Positions 36,776-46,817 of a stretch of DNA of 64,000 nucleotides are shown here, one piece after another (position 1 is the stretch's first letter; every line of letters begins with the position of its first letter). The stretch lies in contig GL405246.1 of NCBI GenBank assembly GCA_000146855.1, forward strand, positions 1,101,145 through 1,165,144, in the 5' to 3' direction. The stretch comes from [Eubacterium] yurii subsp. margaretiae ATCC 43715 (GTDB lineage Bacteria; Bacillota; Clostridia; Peptostreptococcales; Filifactoraceae). The notes under the pieces were generated by a model that had not been told where the DNA came from, did no database searches, and worked only from the letters and a program-made list of their open reading frames with translations. Position numbers and translations under genes: made by a program.

Positions 36776-38953
36776 ATGGAAATAAATAAACTTAACGAAA
36801 TGCAACATCGTGCTGTAACAACTACAGATGGCGCAATACTCATACTTGCAGGAGCAGGATCAGGCAAGACGAGGGTTATTACGAACAAGATAGCCTATCT
36901 TATAGAAGAGAAAAATGTAAATCCTTATAATATATTAGCAATAACTTTTACCAATAAGGCTGCCAAGGAAATGCTATCGAGAGTAGAGGAGATGATAGGG
37001 GAGGATTCAAGGAGAGTCTGGATTTCTACGTTCCATGCTTTTTGCTCAAAAGTATTAAGAATAGAGGCACATCATCTTGATTACGACAATAACTTTACTA
37101 TTTACGATACTACTGATAAACAAACACTGATAAAGAATTGTATGGAGGCCTTGGACTATAGTAAACAAAGTATTTCACCTTCACTTATTGCATCTGAAAT
37201 CTCTAAGGCGAAAGACTCTATGATTGACGTTCAAGAGTATGAAAACACATATGAGTCTGATTATATAGGGAGTAAAATTGCTAAAGTATATTCTTTGTAT
37301 CAACAAGAGTTGAAAAAAAACAATGCCATGGACTTTGATGATTTGATATATAATTGTATACGATTATTTAAAGAACACAAGGATGTATTGGAAAAATATC
37401 AGTTTAAATTCAAGTATATAATGGTGGATGAATATCAGGATACAAATTACAGCCAATATCTACTTATTAAAATGTTGTCAGCAATGCACAAAAATATCTG
37501 TGTGGTAGGAGATGACGATCAGTCTATATATACTTGGCGTGGAGCTGATATAAGAAATATTTTGGAGTTTGAAAAAGACTTTGATAATGTATTGCAGATA
37601 AAGTTGGAGCAGAACTATCGCTCCACATCAAATATTATAAATGCTGCCCACTCAGTAATTAAAAAAAATAATGAGAGGAAAGAAAAAAAGATTTGGACAG
37701 ACGCTAATGATGGAGAGAAAATAAAGCTTTATAGTGCAGCAAGTGAAAGAGATGAATCTAACTATGTAGCAATAAATATAAAAAAAATGGTAGATAATCA
37801 AGGATATGATTACAAGGATTTTGCTGTACTATATAGAGCAAATAGTTTGTCGAGAACCTATGAAGAAGCATTTATGAAGTATGGTATACCTTATAAGATT
37901 TTTGGTGGACTGAAGTTTTACGATAGAATGGAAATAAAGGATATTTTGGCATACTTCAGAATAATAGACAATAAGTTTGATGATATCTCACTAAAAAGGA
38001 TAATAAATGTTCCGAAGAGAAGTATAGGCACAAAGACTATTGAGAAAATTGAAGCTTATGCAAAGGAAAACAATATGTCTATTCTTGATGCCATGGATGA
38101 AGTGGATGATATAGTAAGTACAACTAAGACAAGGGAATCTGTTAAAAAGTTCAAACTCTTAATATCATCACTTAAGACTTTGGCAAATGTGCTACCTGTT
38201 AGCGAGTTATTGGATAAGGTTTTGGAAAATACTAATTATAAGAAGTTATATTTAGAAGAAAACTCTGTTGAAAATCAGTCAAGGTTGGAAAATATAGACG
38301 AATTGAAGTCAGTTGTCAAAGAGTTTGAGTTAAATTCTGAAGATAAGACTTTGTCAGCTTTCTTACAGAATGCATCATTGTCAACAGATATGGACGAGAA
38401 GATACAAAATGACAACTATGTTAGCCTAATGACAATACACAGCAGCAAAGGATTGGAGTTTAGAGCTGTATTTCTTGTAGCACTTGAGGAAGATATCTTT
38501 CCATCATCAAGGTCAATTCTTGAAGAATCAAAGCTTGAAGAAGAAAGAAGGCTTTGTTATGTAGCAATCACAAGAGCAAAAGAAAAACTTTTTATGACAA
38601 GATCTATTATGAGATTGCTTTATGGCAAGACTAATTGCAATATTGTCTCAAGATTTGTTGGTGAGATTGATACTAATTTTATCGAAAGTGACAATAAGGA
38701 TGTAATACAAAAAAAGCTTCCTAAGGAAAAAGAAAGTTATTCATTATATCAAAAGTATGTAGAAAAATATAAGATTATAAATGAAAAGAAAAAAGATGCA
38801 CCACAAGAATTGTCTGTAGGTGTAAAAGTAAGTCATAAGACATTTGGCGTTGGTACAGTTGTAGGGAAAACCGGAGGTAAATTCACTATAGCCTTTGATA
38901 AAGTAGGGGTTAAAACAATAGATACTACTGTTGTGAAACTTCAAGTATTATAA
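36776..38953 (+). CDS. pcrA: PcrA/UvrD-type ATP-dependent DNA helicase
   Basis: 725 residues of superfamily 1A. Motifs: LAGAGSGKTRVI (I), AITFTNKAAKEM (Ia), MVDEYQDTN (II), VVGDDDQSIYTWRGAD (III), QNYRST (IV), MTIHSSKGLEF (V) and YVAITRAKEKLF (VI). The C-terminal ~50 residues form the Tudor-like RNA-polymerase-contacting segment (VSHKTFGVGTVVGKTGGKFTIAFD). It unwinds DNA 3'-5' in repair and in removing RNA polymerase or RecA. TGGAG at 36765-36769 fits ATG 36776; an ATG at 36764 overlaps that site. Confidence 0.95.
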   Translation: MEINKLNEMQHRAVTTTDGAILILAGAGSGKTRVITNKIAYLIEEKNVNPYNILAITFTNKAAKEMLSRVEEMIGEDSRRVWISTFHAFCSKVLRIEAHHLDYDNNFTIYDTTDKQTLIKNCMEALDYSKQSISPSLIASEISKAKDSMIDVQEYENTYESDYIGSKIAKVYSLYQQELKKNNAMDFDDLIYNCIRLFKEHKDVLEKYQFKFKYIMVDEYQDTNYSQYLLIKMLSAMHKNICVVGDDDQSIYTWRGADIRNILEFEKDFDNVLQIKLEQNYRSTSNIINAAHSVIKKNNERKEKKIWTDANDGEKIKLYSAASERDESNYVAINIKKMVDNQGYDYKDFAVLYRANSLSRTYEEAFMKYGIPYKIFGGLKFYDRMEIKDILAYFRIIDNKFDDISLKRIINVPKRSIGTKTIEKIEAYAKENNMSILDAMDEVDDIVSTTKTRESVKKFKLLISSLKTLANVLPVSELLDKVLENTNYKKLYLEENSVENQSRLENIDELKSVVKEFELNSEDKTLSAFLQNASLSTDMDEKIQNDNYVSLMTIHSSKGLEFRAVFLVALEEDIFPSSRSILEESKLEEERRLCYVAITRAKEKLFMTRSIMRLLYGKTNCNIVSRFVGEIDTNFIESDNKDVIQKKLPKEKESYSLYQKYVEKYKIINEKKKDAPQELSVGVKVSHKTFGVGTVVGKTGGKFTIAFDKVGVKTIDTTVVKLQVL

Positions 38954-39101
38954 AAAATACTGGTGTTTGATACTGAAATTTAGAATAAACTTTTATTCTA
39001 TTATTTAAAAATTTAGTAAAAATCTCAAAATACTTGCAAAAAAATAAATTTTTAATTATTTTATAAAGATATAATTAATATATGCAACTTTTATAGAATT
39101 G

Positions 39102-39146
39102 AATAAGGATAATCAAACCTTGCTATAAGATTAGATTATCCTTATT
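39102..39146. terminator. Bidirectional terminator
   Basis: AATAAGGATAATC (39102-39114) pairs perfectly with GATTATCCTTATT (39134-39146) between converging pcrA and the transaldolase gene. Confidence 0.75.
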
Positions 39147-39159
39147 TTCATATAAAATA

Positions 39160-39807
39160 TTATTTTCCGAAAGCACCTTTCCAGTCATTCATAAAGCTTT
39201 CTATTCCCTTATCTGTAAGAGGATGTTTTACCATTTGTTGTAGCACTTTCATAGGTATTGTTGCTATGTGAGCACCGGCAAGTGCAGCGTCAACAACGTG
39301 GAGAGGATGTCTTATACTTGCAGCTATAACTTCTGTATCATAGTCATAGTTGAAGAATATTTCAACTATAGTCCTTACTAGATCCATACCTTGTGAGCCT
39401 ACGTCATCAAGTCTTCCTAAAAATGGGCTGACATAAGTGGCTCCGGCCTTTGCAGCTAAAAGAGCTTGATTTGGAGAAAATATCAAGGTTACATTTGTCT
39501 TTATGCCTTCTTTTGACAGCTTACTTACCGCCTTGAGTCCTTCAACGGTCATAGGAATTTTTATAACTATGTTTTTGTGAATTTTTACCAATTCTCTGGC
39601 TTCGTTTATCATGCCTTCGCTGTCTTCAGATATTACTTCTGCAGATATGGGACCGTCCACAATGTCACATATCTCTTTTACGACTTGTTTAAAATCCCTT
39701 TTTTCTTTAGCAATTAGTGAAGGGTTAGTAGTGACTCCATCAACTATACCCCAACTTGCACCTTCTTTGATTTCATCAATGTTTGCAGTATCAAGAAAAA
39801 TCTTCAT
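39160..39807 (-). CDS. Transaldolase / fructose-6-phosphate aldolase (TalC type)
   Basis: 215 residues, the short transaldolase form. [35 protein letters not shown] and the Schiff-base lysine in [16 protein letters not shown] are clear, as are SPFLGRLDD and [23 protein letters not shown]. It works in the non-oxidative pentose phosphate pathway; the short form can be a true transaldolase or an F6P aldolase and the sequence alone does not settle which. Transcribed alone. Confidence 0.9.
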   Translation of the reverse strand: MKIFLDTANIDEIKEGASWGIVDGVTTNPSLIAKEKRDFKQVVKEICDIVDGPISAEVISEDSEGMINEARELVKIHKNIVIKIPMTVEGLKAVSKLSKEGIKTNVTLIFSPNQALLAAKAGATYVSPFLGRLDDVGSQGMDLVRTIVEIFFNYDYDTEVIAASIRHPLHVVDAALAGAHIATIPMKVLQQMVKHPLTDKGIESFMNDWKGAFGK

Positions 39808-40013
39808 AATCCATCTCCCTAAAGTTTTAAATTGTGATATTAATTTTTGTACTAAAATCCAATAAAATTATAGAAAATAATTTATATCTTTTTTTAAATA
39901 CTAATAAAGTTGAATAACTGATTAAAAATATAAGATTATTTAACTATAAGTTTAAAAGATTATCAGTATAATTACAAGTTTATAATTTTATTTAATTAGC
40001 AATCCATACTTAG

Positions 40014-41900
40014 CTAAATATTCACTATTACTCTAGTAACGTTGATATTTCCACCTTCCAAAATACCTATACCTGTAACTGTATCATCTGCGAGGATTTT
40101 TTTGGCATCAATTACAGCACCATTAGAAAGTTGTTCTATTTTTGTCTTTGTATCATAGTACATCTTTATACTTTTTCCGTCGTTTTGTCTTATTTCGATA
40201 TACTTGTCTACTACATCTACAGATAAGACTTTGCCAGTTACTGTAGTTTGCTTGAATTCACCACTTGATATTATCTCTTCAACCATTCCGCCTGATGCGT
40301 ATACTTCTACGGAATGACCTACTTTAAGAGAATAGATGTTTGTTCTCTTATCACCTATCCTTATTATAGCATTGTTATTTATAGTCAAAGTTCTTTCTTT
40401 ATTTGAATTGTCTACTATGACGATTTTATTGTAGTCACTGTTAAGCTGAATGCTTTTTATATAGGCTGATCTGTATTTTTCGCTTTTTGCTTCTATAGTA
40501 ACATCTGTTATCTTTTCTGCGTCTGTCTTAATAGTAGCCGTATCTCCTACAGCGATATCAGTTACGCTTACTCTTTTGTCATTTCTATAAATTTTTATAT
40601 CGTCTGCGAATTCTTTTCTTACTATTCCTAAATCCTTATCTTTTATAGTGATGGAGTTGTTTGTATAGTCGGTAATTTCTCCTGTAAGCTCAGATTTTTT
40701 ATGTGTTATAGCTGCTTTTACTATGAGATTGTCTGTATAGTATGCGTCTATATCTGTACCCAAGGGTAGTTTGTTTACAGGAGTCAATACGTCATTAACA
40801 TAAATTTGAGTATCCTTATTATATCTTAGTACCTTATCTTCACTACTTACCTTTATAGTTATAGTAGTGGGATCAGAAGTGGTAAAGCTCACAATCTTTC
40901 CTGATACTCTCTTTTCTTCAGAATCTGCCATTATTTGAATAAGCTTTCCTTTGCTTAAAGTAAGAGTAACTTTTTGACCAACCTTTAAATCATTTATTGA
41001 AGTAATGGCATCGCCTACTTTTATGGCAAGTTCATTTTTCTTTGCTGAATAATTTTGTATCTTATTGTCATCAGTAGTTAGAGAAATGCTTACATCATCA
41101 TTTGTAAGAGTAATCAAATTTATAGTTCCTGAAATATTTTGTACTTCAAGTGTTTCAGGTGTTTTTGGTTGAGTTGGTTGAGTTGGCTGAGTTGGTTGAG
41201 TAGGATTGTTTTCAAGGCTAGCTTTTTGAGAATACTTATAAGCGTTTGAAAGCATTACAGCAGTTTCGGCTCTTGTCACAGAGTTATTAGGTTTGAAAAA
41301 ACCAGTTCCATCGCCTTCTTTTGAAAGAACGCCCTTTCTTTGTAATAGCTCTATATAAGGAACAGCATCTTTGATTATAGAGTCGTTGTCTTTGTACGAC
41401 AAAGTTGCGCTTTTATTTATTTCACCTTCAAGTCCTAGTCCTCTTACTAAAAATACACAAACTTCAAATCTCTTTGCAGTTATAGATTTTTTAGAATTTG
41501 AGTCTACAAGCGCTGCTATCATTTCGTCTCTGTTAGGAATTATCTTTTTTTCAAGTGCAAAGACTACATAAGGTTTTGCCCAGTCTTCTATCTTTGCTTT
41601 CTCAAGTCTGTCATTATACTTTGATATATTGTTTTTGTATGTTATATCAATTTCAGACTTTGAATATAGATTTGAAATCATAATTAGTGATTCAATTCTT
41701 GTTACAGGAGAACCAGGTCTGAATATTCCATCAGGATATCCAGATATAAGCCCTTTTTCACTTGTGTCTTCAACAAATTTTTCAGCCCAAGCATATCCCT
41801 GCATATCTCCAAATTTTATTGCATGGGAAGTATTTGCAGATAAAACAGCTGAAAAAATTAGAGAAAATGCTAAAATTTTACGAAATAACTTAAATTTCAA
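40014..41900 (-). CDS. S-layer homology (SLH) domain surface protein
   Basis: 628 residues. A cleavable signal peptide (ILAFSLIFSAVLSANTSHA) is followed by three SLH-type modules (about 35-75, a weak one at 95-150, and 165-212; GLISGYPDGIFRPGSPVTRIE is classical) that anchor to pyruvylated wall polymer. A linker of four PTQ units (about 233-244) leads to about five repeats of 65-75 residues, each a beta-rich unit with a 'VGD/VGQ...' strand turn (NDLKVGQKVTL, DIAVGDTATI, SLKVGHSVEV). It is probably a structural or adhesive surface protein. It lies 35 bases downstream of galU in the same direction. Confidence 0.8.
   Translation of the reverse strand: MKFKLFRKILAFSLIFSAVLSANTSHAIKFGDMQGYAWAEKFVEDTSEKGLISGYPDGIFRPGSPVTRIESLIMISNLYSKSEIDITYKNNISKYNDRLEKAKIEDWAKPYVVFALEKKIIPNRDEMIAALVDSNSKKSITAKRFEVCVFLVRGLGLEGEINKSATLSYKDNDSIIKDAVPYIELLQRKGVLSKEGDGTGFFKPNNSVTRAETAVMLSNAYKYSQKASLENNPTQPTQPTQPTQPKTPETLEVQNISGTINLITLTNDDVSISLTTDDNKIQNYSAKKNELAIKVGDAITSINDLKVGQKVTLTLSKGKLIQIMADSEEKRVSGKIVSFTTSDPTTITIKVSSEDKVLRYNKDTQIYVNDVLTPVNKLPLGTDIDAYYTDNLIVKAAITHKKSELTGEITDYTNNSITIKDKDLGIVRKEFADDIKIYRNDKRVSVTDIAVGDTATIKTDAEKITDVTIEAKSEKYRSAYIKSIQLNSDYNKIVIVDNSNKERTLTINNNAIIRIGDKRTNIYSLKVGHSVEVYASGGMVEEIISSGEFKQTTVTGKVLSVDVVDKYIEIRQNDGKSIKMYYDTKTKIEQLSNGAVIDAKKILADDTVTGIGILEGGNINVTRVIVNI
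41169..41204 (-). repeat. Four 9-bp tandem repeats encoding PTQ units
   Basis: Four units of CCAACTCAA type (with single substitutions) encode PTQPTQPTQPTQ between the SLH modules and the C-terminal repeats. Copy number could vary by slippage without shifting frame. Confidence 0.75.
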
Positions 41901-41935
41901 TCTAATACCTTCTTTCTTATTTAATGATATAATAG

Positions 41936-42808
41936 TTAATATTTATTTACCAATTCCTTTAAATAATTTAAAAACTCATCCTTTAATTCGTTATTTTTTA
42001 ATGCGAACTCTACAGTTGCCTGTAAAAATCCGAACTTTTCTCCAACGTCGTATCTTTTGCCTTCAAATTCATAAGCGTACATTGCTTGTGTTTCGCATAA
42101 GGTTTTAAGAGCGTCTGTAAGTTGGATTTCATTATTCTTACCGGGTTTTTGATTTTCAAGAATTTTGAAAATATCAGGCTTGAGTATATATCTTCCTAGT
42201 ATAGCTATATTTGATGGTGCACTTTCAATATCAGGTTTTTCAACAAGGTCTTTAATGAGATGTATGTTTTCATCAATGTATTTTCCTTTAATGATACCAT
42301 ACTTATTTACGTCATTTTTGTCAATCTCCTGTACACCTATTATAGTCGTATTATACTCATAATATATGTCAAGCAACTGTTTTAAGCAAGGTGTTTTAGA
42401 GTCAACTATGTCGTCACCTAGAATTACTGCAAAGGGTTCATCACCTATGAAACTTTTTGCGCATAATATCGCATGCCCAAGTCCCCTTGGTTCCTTTTGT
42501 CTTATATATTGGATGTTTATCATATCACTGATATGCCTTACCATCTCCAACATTTCGGTTTTACCACTTTTTTCCAGTTCAAGTTCTAGCTCTATAGACT
42601 TGTCAAAATGATCTTCTATAGATTTTTTATTTCTTCCAGTTATTATCAATATCTCTTCTATACCTGAGTCGATTGCTTCTTCAATTATATATTGAAGAGT
42701 AGGTTTATCGACTATAGGCAACATTTCTTTGGGTTGAGCCTTTGTTGCCGGCAAAAATCTCGTACCCAAGCCGGCAGCAGGTATTATAGCTTTTTTTACT
42801 AAGGGCAT
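41936..42808 (-). CDS. galU: UTP-glucose-1-phosphate uridylyltransferase
   Basis: 290 residues. The nucleotidyltransferase signature AAGLGTRFLPATKAQPKEMLPIVDKPTLQY is complete, followed by QKEPRGLGHAILCAKSFIGDEPFAVILGDDIV and VEKPDIESAPSNIAILGRY. It makes UDP-glucose for wall glycans and glycolipids. The SLH protein follows at 35 bases, a sensible pairing for envelope assembly. Confidence 0.92.
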   Translation of the reverse strand: MPLVKKAIIPAAGLGTRFLPATKAQPKEMLPIVDKPTLQYIIEEAIDSGIEEILIITGRNKKSIEDHFDKSIELELELEKSGKTEMLEMVRHISDMINIQYIRQKEPRGLGHAILCAKSFIGDEPFAVILGDDIVDSKTPCLKQLLDIYYEYNTTIIGVQEIDKNDVNKYGIIKGKYIDENIHLIKDLVEKPDIESAPSNIAILGRYILKPDIFKILENQKPGKNNEIQLTDALKTLCETQAMYAYEFEGKRYDVGEKFGFLQATVEFALKNNELKDEFLNYLKELVNKY

Positions 42809-42942
42809 ATTATTACCTCACTTAAAGTATTTTCTATAATTCTACCATAAAAAATTGAAAAATACATTAATTGTAAAATAAATTTAAACATTGTTATAGT
42901 TTTTTTAAACATTTTCTTAGATTATGAAAAAACTAAATTGAT

Positions 42943-42971
42943 TTGCAAATATATTTAATTTTTTGTATAAT
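42943..42971 (+). promoter_or_regulatory. Sigma-A-type promoter
   Basis: TTGCAA (42943-42948), 17-base spacer, TATAAT (42966-42971). It drives the methyltransferase-plsY-gpsA operon and shows that the gene cannot start at the TTG 42963. Confidence 0.65.
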
Positions 42972-43022
42972 AATAGCGATTTAAGAAATTGTTTAATTAA
43001 TTACGGTATTTCAGGAGAAAAT

Positions 43023-43895
43023 ATGCTTTTAGTTTCAGATAAATGGAAAGAATATGAGATTTTATATGCAGGTAAAGGTGCAAAGACGGAAAGATGGGGA
43101 CAGTATGTGCTTAAGCGTCCTGATCCTCAAATTTTTTGGGAAATGGATGAAAAATCAAATGTTAAAAATTTTCCTGATGCTATATACCATAGAAGCAATA
43201 AAGGTGGAGGAAGTTGGGAATATATTAAAAAGTTACCTACAAGTTGGAATATAAGTTATAGAGATTTGATATTCAATGTAAAACCTACAGGATTTAAACA
43301 TACAGGTATCTTTCCGGAACAGGCTGTAAATTGGGATTATGCAAAGGAAAAGATAGAAAATAGCGATAAAAATATTAAGGTGTTAAATTTATTTGCGTAT
43401 ACAGGTTGTGCTACTTGCAATGCGTCAAAGTCTGGTGCAAAAGAAGTTGTGCACGTTGATGCCTCTAAGGGCATGACTCAGATTGCTAAAGAAAATGCAA
43501 AACTATGTGGTATAGAAAATAATTTTATAAGGTATATAGTAGATGACGTATTTAAGTTTATTGAAAAAGAGATAAGAAGAGGTAGAAAGTATGATGCTGT
43601 CATAATGGATCCTCCGTCTTACGGTAGAGGCACAAATGGTGAGATTTGGAAGCTAGAAGATAGTCTGATAAAACTACTTAGTCTGATAAATCAAGTGTTG
43701 GTGGAAAAACCACTATTTCTTATTGTGAGCTCATATACTACCGGGATTTCTTCTATATCTCTTAAAAATGTAATAAATACATCATCTTTGAGAAATAAAT
43801 TTAAAAATATAGATACAGGAGAGCTTTCACTACCTATTAAAGACAGTGATTTGCTTTTGCCTTGCGGTATTTATGCAAGATGCGACAATTGTTAA
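43023..43895 (+). CDS. Class I SAM-dependent methyltransferase (RlmI-like family)
   Basis: 290 residues. The SAM-binding core VLNLFAYTGCATCNASKSGAKEVVHVDASKGM and the catalytic-loop DPPSYGRG match the COG1092 rRNA cytosine methyltransferase-like family. The N-terminal PUA domain of RlmI is missing, as in the short Firmicute members, so the RNA target is uncertain. CAGGAGAAAAT fixes ATG 43023. plsY follows after 24 bases. Confidence 0.75.
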   Translation: MLLVSDKWKEYEILYAGKGAKTERWGQYVLKRPDPQIFWEMDEKSNVKNFPDAIYHRSNKGGGSWEYIKKLPTSWNISYRDLIFNVKPTGFKHTGIFPEQAVNWDYAKEKIENSDKNIKVLNLFAYTGCATCNASKSGAKEVVHVDASKGMTQIAKENAKLCGIENNFIRYIVDDVFKFIEKEIRRGRKYDAVIMDPPSYGRGTNGEIWKLEDSLIKLLSLINQVLVEKPLFLIVSSYTTGISSISLKNVINTSSLRNKFKNIDTGELSLPIKDSDLLLPCGIYARCDNC

Positions 43896-43919
43896 AGTAT
43901 ATTTAGTTGGGAGTTTGGA

Positions 43920-44507
43920 ATGTTTGAATTGATAATAATAGTGCTAGTGTCATATCTGATAGGCAGTATTTCTCCATCGTATATATTTGGCAGGATACAT
44001 CATATGGACATCAGAAAGACAGGTTCAGGAAATGCCGGCACAACAAATACTTTGAGAGTATTAGGAAAGAAAATTGCTCTTGCTGTATTTGTAATTGATT
44101 TTTTTAAGGGCTTTTTTGTGGCTTTTTTTGTGAGGAATTTTTTTTCAATGGATTATGCACTAATAGCTGCTGTATCTGTTGTACTAGGTCATATTTTTCC
44201 TGTTTTTTTGGGATTTAAGGGTGGTAAAGGCGTGGCTACTACACTTGGAGTTTTATATTGTCTTTTTTTGAAAGAGATTTTGATATGCTCGGTGATAGGA
44301 ATTATCTTATTAGTTTTATTCAGGTATGTTTCCTTTGCAGGACTAGTTACTCTATTTTTAGTCAATATCGTGATCTTGATATTTAATCAACCACACAAAT
44401 ATCTCATATATACAGGGTTTTTGTTTGTATTAATTGCCATAAAACATAAAGAAAATATTAAAAGATTGATAAATCATACCGAAAGAAAAATAGGGGAAAA
44501 GTCATAA
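43920..44507 (+). CDS. plsY: Acyl-phosphate:glycerol-3-phosphate acyltransferase
   Basis: 195 residues with five hydrophobic segments. The three conserved loops are present: SYLIGSISPSYIFGR, KTGSGNAGTTNTLRVLGKK and GFKGGKGVATTLG. PlsY transfers an acyl group from acyl-phosphate to the sn-1 position of glycerol-3-phosphate at the membrane, the first step of phospholipid synthesis. gpsA, the maker of its acceptor, follows 12 bases later. Confidence 0.92.
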   Translation: MFELIIIVLVSYLIGSISPSYIFGRIHHMDIRKTGSGNAGTTNTLRVLGKKIALAVFVIDFFKGFFVAFFVRNFFSMDYALIAAVSVVLGHIFPVFLGFKGGKGVATTLGVLYCLFLKEILICSVIGIILLVLFRYVSFAGLVTLFLVNIVILIFNQPHKYLIYTGFLFVLIAIKHKENIKRLINHTERKIGEKS

Positions 44508-44519
44508 TAGGAGGAGTAT

Positions 44520-45537
44520 ATGAATGTATCTGTAATTGGAGCTGGAAGCTGGGGTAGCAGTCTTGCTCTTGTTTTGGAAGAAAATAAACATAATGTATGC
44601 TTGTACATGAGAAGGGCTGAACAACTTGAAGAACTTAAAAAGTTTGGCACAAATTCCAAATATCTTAAGGATGTGAATTTTCCTAAAAGTATAGCTTATA
44701 CTACAAACATAAAAGATGCTATAGACTTTGGAGATGTAATAATACTTAGTGTAACTACACAATCTACTAGAGAATTTTTGGAAAAGATAAAACCTTATTT
44801 GACTGACAAAAAAATAGTAGTTAATGTATCAAAGGGAATAGAGATAAAGACAAATTTGAGAATTTCCCAAATCTATGATGAGATTATAGCTAACGATAAT
44901 TTTGCGGTGCTTTCCGGTCCATCTCATGCAGAAGAAGTATCTAAAAAAAATGCCAACTACTATAGTGTCTTCGTCAAAAAATAAAGAAATTGCGGAAACC
45001 ATACAGCATATATTTTCAAATGACTATTTTAGAGTATATACAAATAGCGACTTAATTGGAGTAGAGCTTGGTGGAGCGCTCAAGAACATAATTGCTCTTG
45101 GAAGTGGAGTTTGTGATGCTGTAGGTTATGGAGATAATACAAAGGCAGGAATAATCACAAGAGGAATACATGAGATTGCAAGATTGGGAGTAAAGTTAGG
45201 AGCAAATCCTCTTACATTCTCTGGACTTACGGGAATAGGAGATTTGATTGTTACCTGCACTTCATCACACTCAAGAAACAAACGAGCAGGAGCATTTATA
45301 GCTCAAGGATATGATATTGATACAGTACAGGAGAAGGTTGGAATGGCTGTAGAAGGCATATCTACAACGTTGGCAGGATATGAGTTGTCTAAACAACATG
45401 ATATAGCAATGCCAATAACAGAAGCTATTTACAATGTAATATACAATTCAAAGGATATTAAACAATGTGTAAAATCACTTATGAACAGAGATAAAAAATC
45501 TGAACTTATGTCTGAAGACAACTTTGTATCATTTTAA
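44520..45537 (+). CDS. gpsA: NAD(P)-dependent glycerol-3-phosphate dehydrogenase, frameshifted
   Basis: Two open frames together make one GpsA of about 338 residues. The first (44520-44984) has the Rossmann start VSVIGAGSWGSSLALVLEEN and runs to GPSHAEEVSKK, then goes out of frame and ends at 44984. The second frame takes over at MPTTIVSSSKN (44950) and carries GVELGGALKNIIALGSG, GDNTKAGIITRG, GIGDLIVTCTS and SRNKRAGAFIAQG to 45537. The junction is an A8 tract (44943-44950); seven A would give an intact gene. GpsA supplies glycerol-3-phosphate to PlsY, and no second copy is seen here. The gene is normally essential, so a sequencing error or transcriptional slippage is more likely than true loss. 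Confidence 0.85.
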
Positions 45538-45556
45538 TGTTTTAAAAAATTAAAAG

Positions 45557-45600
45557 AAAAATAGTCTGTTATTATTTAAAATGATTAACAGACTATTTTT
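45557..45600 (+). terminator. Rho-independent terminator after gpsA
   Basis: AAAAATAGTCTGTTA (45557-45571) pairs perfectly with TAACAGACTATTTTT (45586-45600). Confidence 0.85.
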
Positions 45601-45705
45601 AATAAAAAATTTTACAAGCAAATCTATAAAATTATTTTTAAATTGTTTTTTTTAGTGTATAAATTTTAAGAATAGTATTTAATAATTATTTTGAGGAGAT
45701 GGGGT

Positions 45706-46665
45706 ATGAAGAGAATAGCCGTACTCACAAGTGGTGGAGACGCTCCTGGCATGAATGCTGCAATTAGAGCGATAGTGAGATATTCCATTTATAAGGGTAT
45801 TCAGATTTTTGGAATAGAAAGAGGATATAAAGGTCTTATAGAGGGTGATTTGAAAGAAATGAAGATACCGTCTGTAGGAGATATTATTCATCGTGGTGGA
45901 ACAATGCTTCGTTCTGCAAGGTGTATGGAATTTTTGGAAGAAGAAGGAAGACAAAAAGCGCTTAATATATTGAATGTATTTAATATAGAGGGATTGGTGG
46001 TAATAGGCGGAGATGGTACTTTTAGAGGTGCACAAAAGATATCTAATGCCGGATTTCCTGTTATAGGTGTTCCTGCAACGATAGACAATGACCTTGCATA
46101 CACAGATTTTACAATAGGTTTTGATACTGCCCTCAATACAGTGCTAGATGCTGTTTCAAAGCTTAGAGATACAACTTCATCACATGAGAGAGTAAGTGTC
46201 ATTGAAGTAATGGGTAGAGGTTGCGGAGATTTAGCTCTTTACGCCGGACTTGGTGGCGGAGCTGAAGAGATACTTGTACCTGAAAGAGATTATGACATTG
46301 ATAAGATATGTCAAAAGATACTTGCTTCTACAAATAGAGGTAAGACTCAAAGTATAATCATGGTGGCTGAAGGTGTAGGCTCTGCAGAGAGTATTTGTAA
46401 ACAAATACAGGAAAAAACAGGACTTGATTCAAGGACTACAGTACTTGGACATATCCAAAGAGGAGGTAGCCCTACAGCAAAAGACAGAATACTTGCTAGT
46501 GAGTTTGGAGCTCACGCAGTACAGTGCTTAATTGATGGAAAATCTTCAAGAGTTGTTGGAGTAAGACAAAATAAGGTGATGGATATGGATATCGATGAAG
46601 CCTTGAGTATTAAAAATAGTTTTGATGATGGAATATATGAACTTACAAAGATATTGTCAATATAA
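45706..46665 (+). CDS. pfkA: ATP-dependent 6-phosphofructokinase
   Basis: 319 residues, the standard bacterial length. Motifs: [49 protein letters not shown] (substrate loop), [11 protein letters not shown] and [15 protein letters not shown]. It phosphorylates fructose-6-phosphate in glycolysis and is probably controlled by PEP/ADP like other PfkA enzymes. GAGGAGATGGGGT fits ATG 45706 rather than a TTG at 45691. pyk follows after 152 bp, a common Firmicute pair. Confidence 0.95.
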   Translation: MKRIAVLTSGGDAPGMNAAIRAIVRYSIYKGIQIFGIERGYKGLIEGDLKEMKIPSVGDIIHRGGTMLRSARCMEFLEEEGRQKALNILNVFNIEGLVVIGGDGTFRGAQKISNAGFPVIGVPATIDNDLAYTDFTIGFDTALNTVLDAVSKLRDTTSSHERVSVIEVMGRGCGDLALYAGLGGGAEEILVPERDYDIDKICQKILASTNRGKTQSIIMVAEGVGSAESICKQIQEKTGLDSRTTVLGHIQRGGSPTAKDRILASEFGAHAVQCLIDGKSSRVVGVRQNKVMDMDIDEALSIKNSFDDGIYELTKILSI

Positions 46666-46817
46666 TTTTTTGATAAATTTCAATATAATCTATATTTGCT
46701 AAATAAGTTGAAAATAATTTAATATTAGACTTTAGTAAGAAAAATAAAAAGTTTATATTGGTTTGAATATTGATATGTAAATAAGATAAATTTTGACTAA
46801 GATTGAAAGGGTAATTT

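Noticed and set aside
39898..40013. Fifth copy of repeat family 1 starting ATACTAATAA
   Set aside because: Only the first ten bases match and the far end is absent.
44902..45537. A separate gene starting at ATG 44902
   Set aside because: The first residues are out-of-frame gpsA sequence; the rest is the C-terminal part of GpsA.
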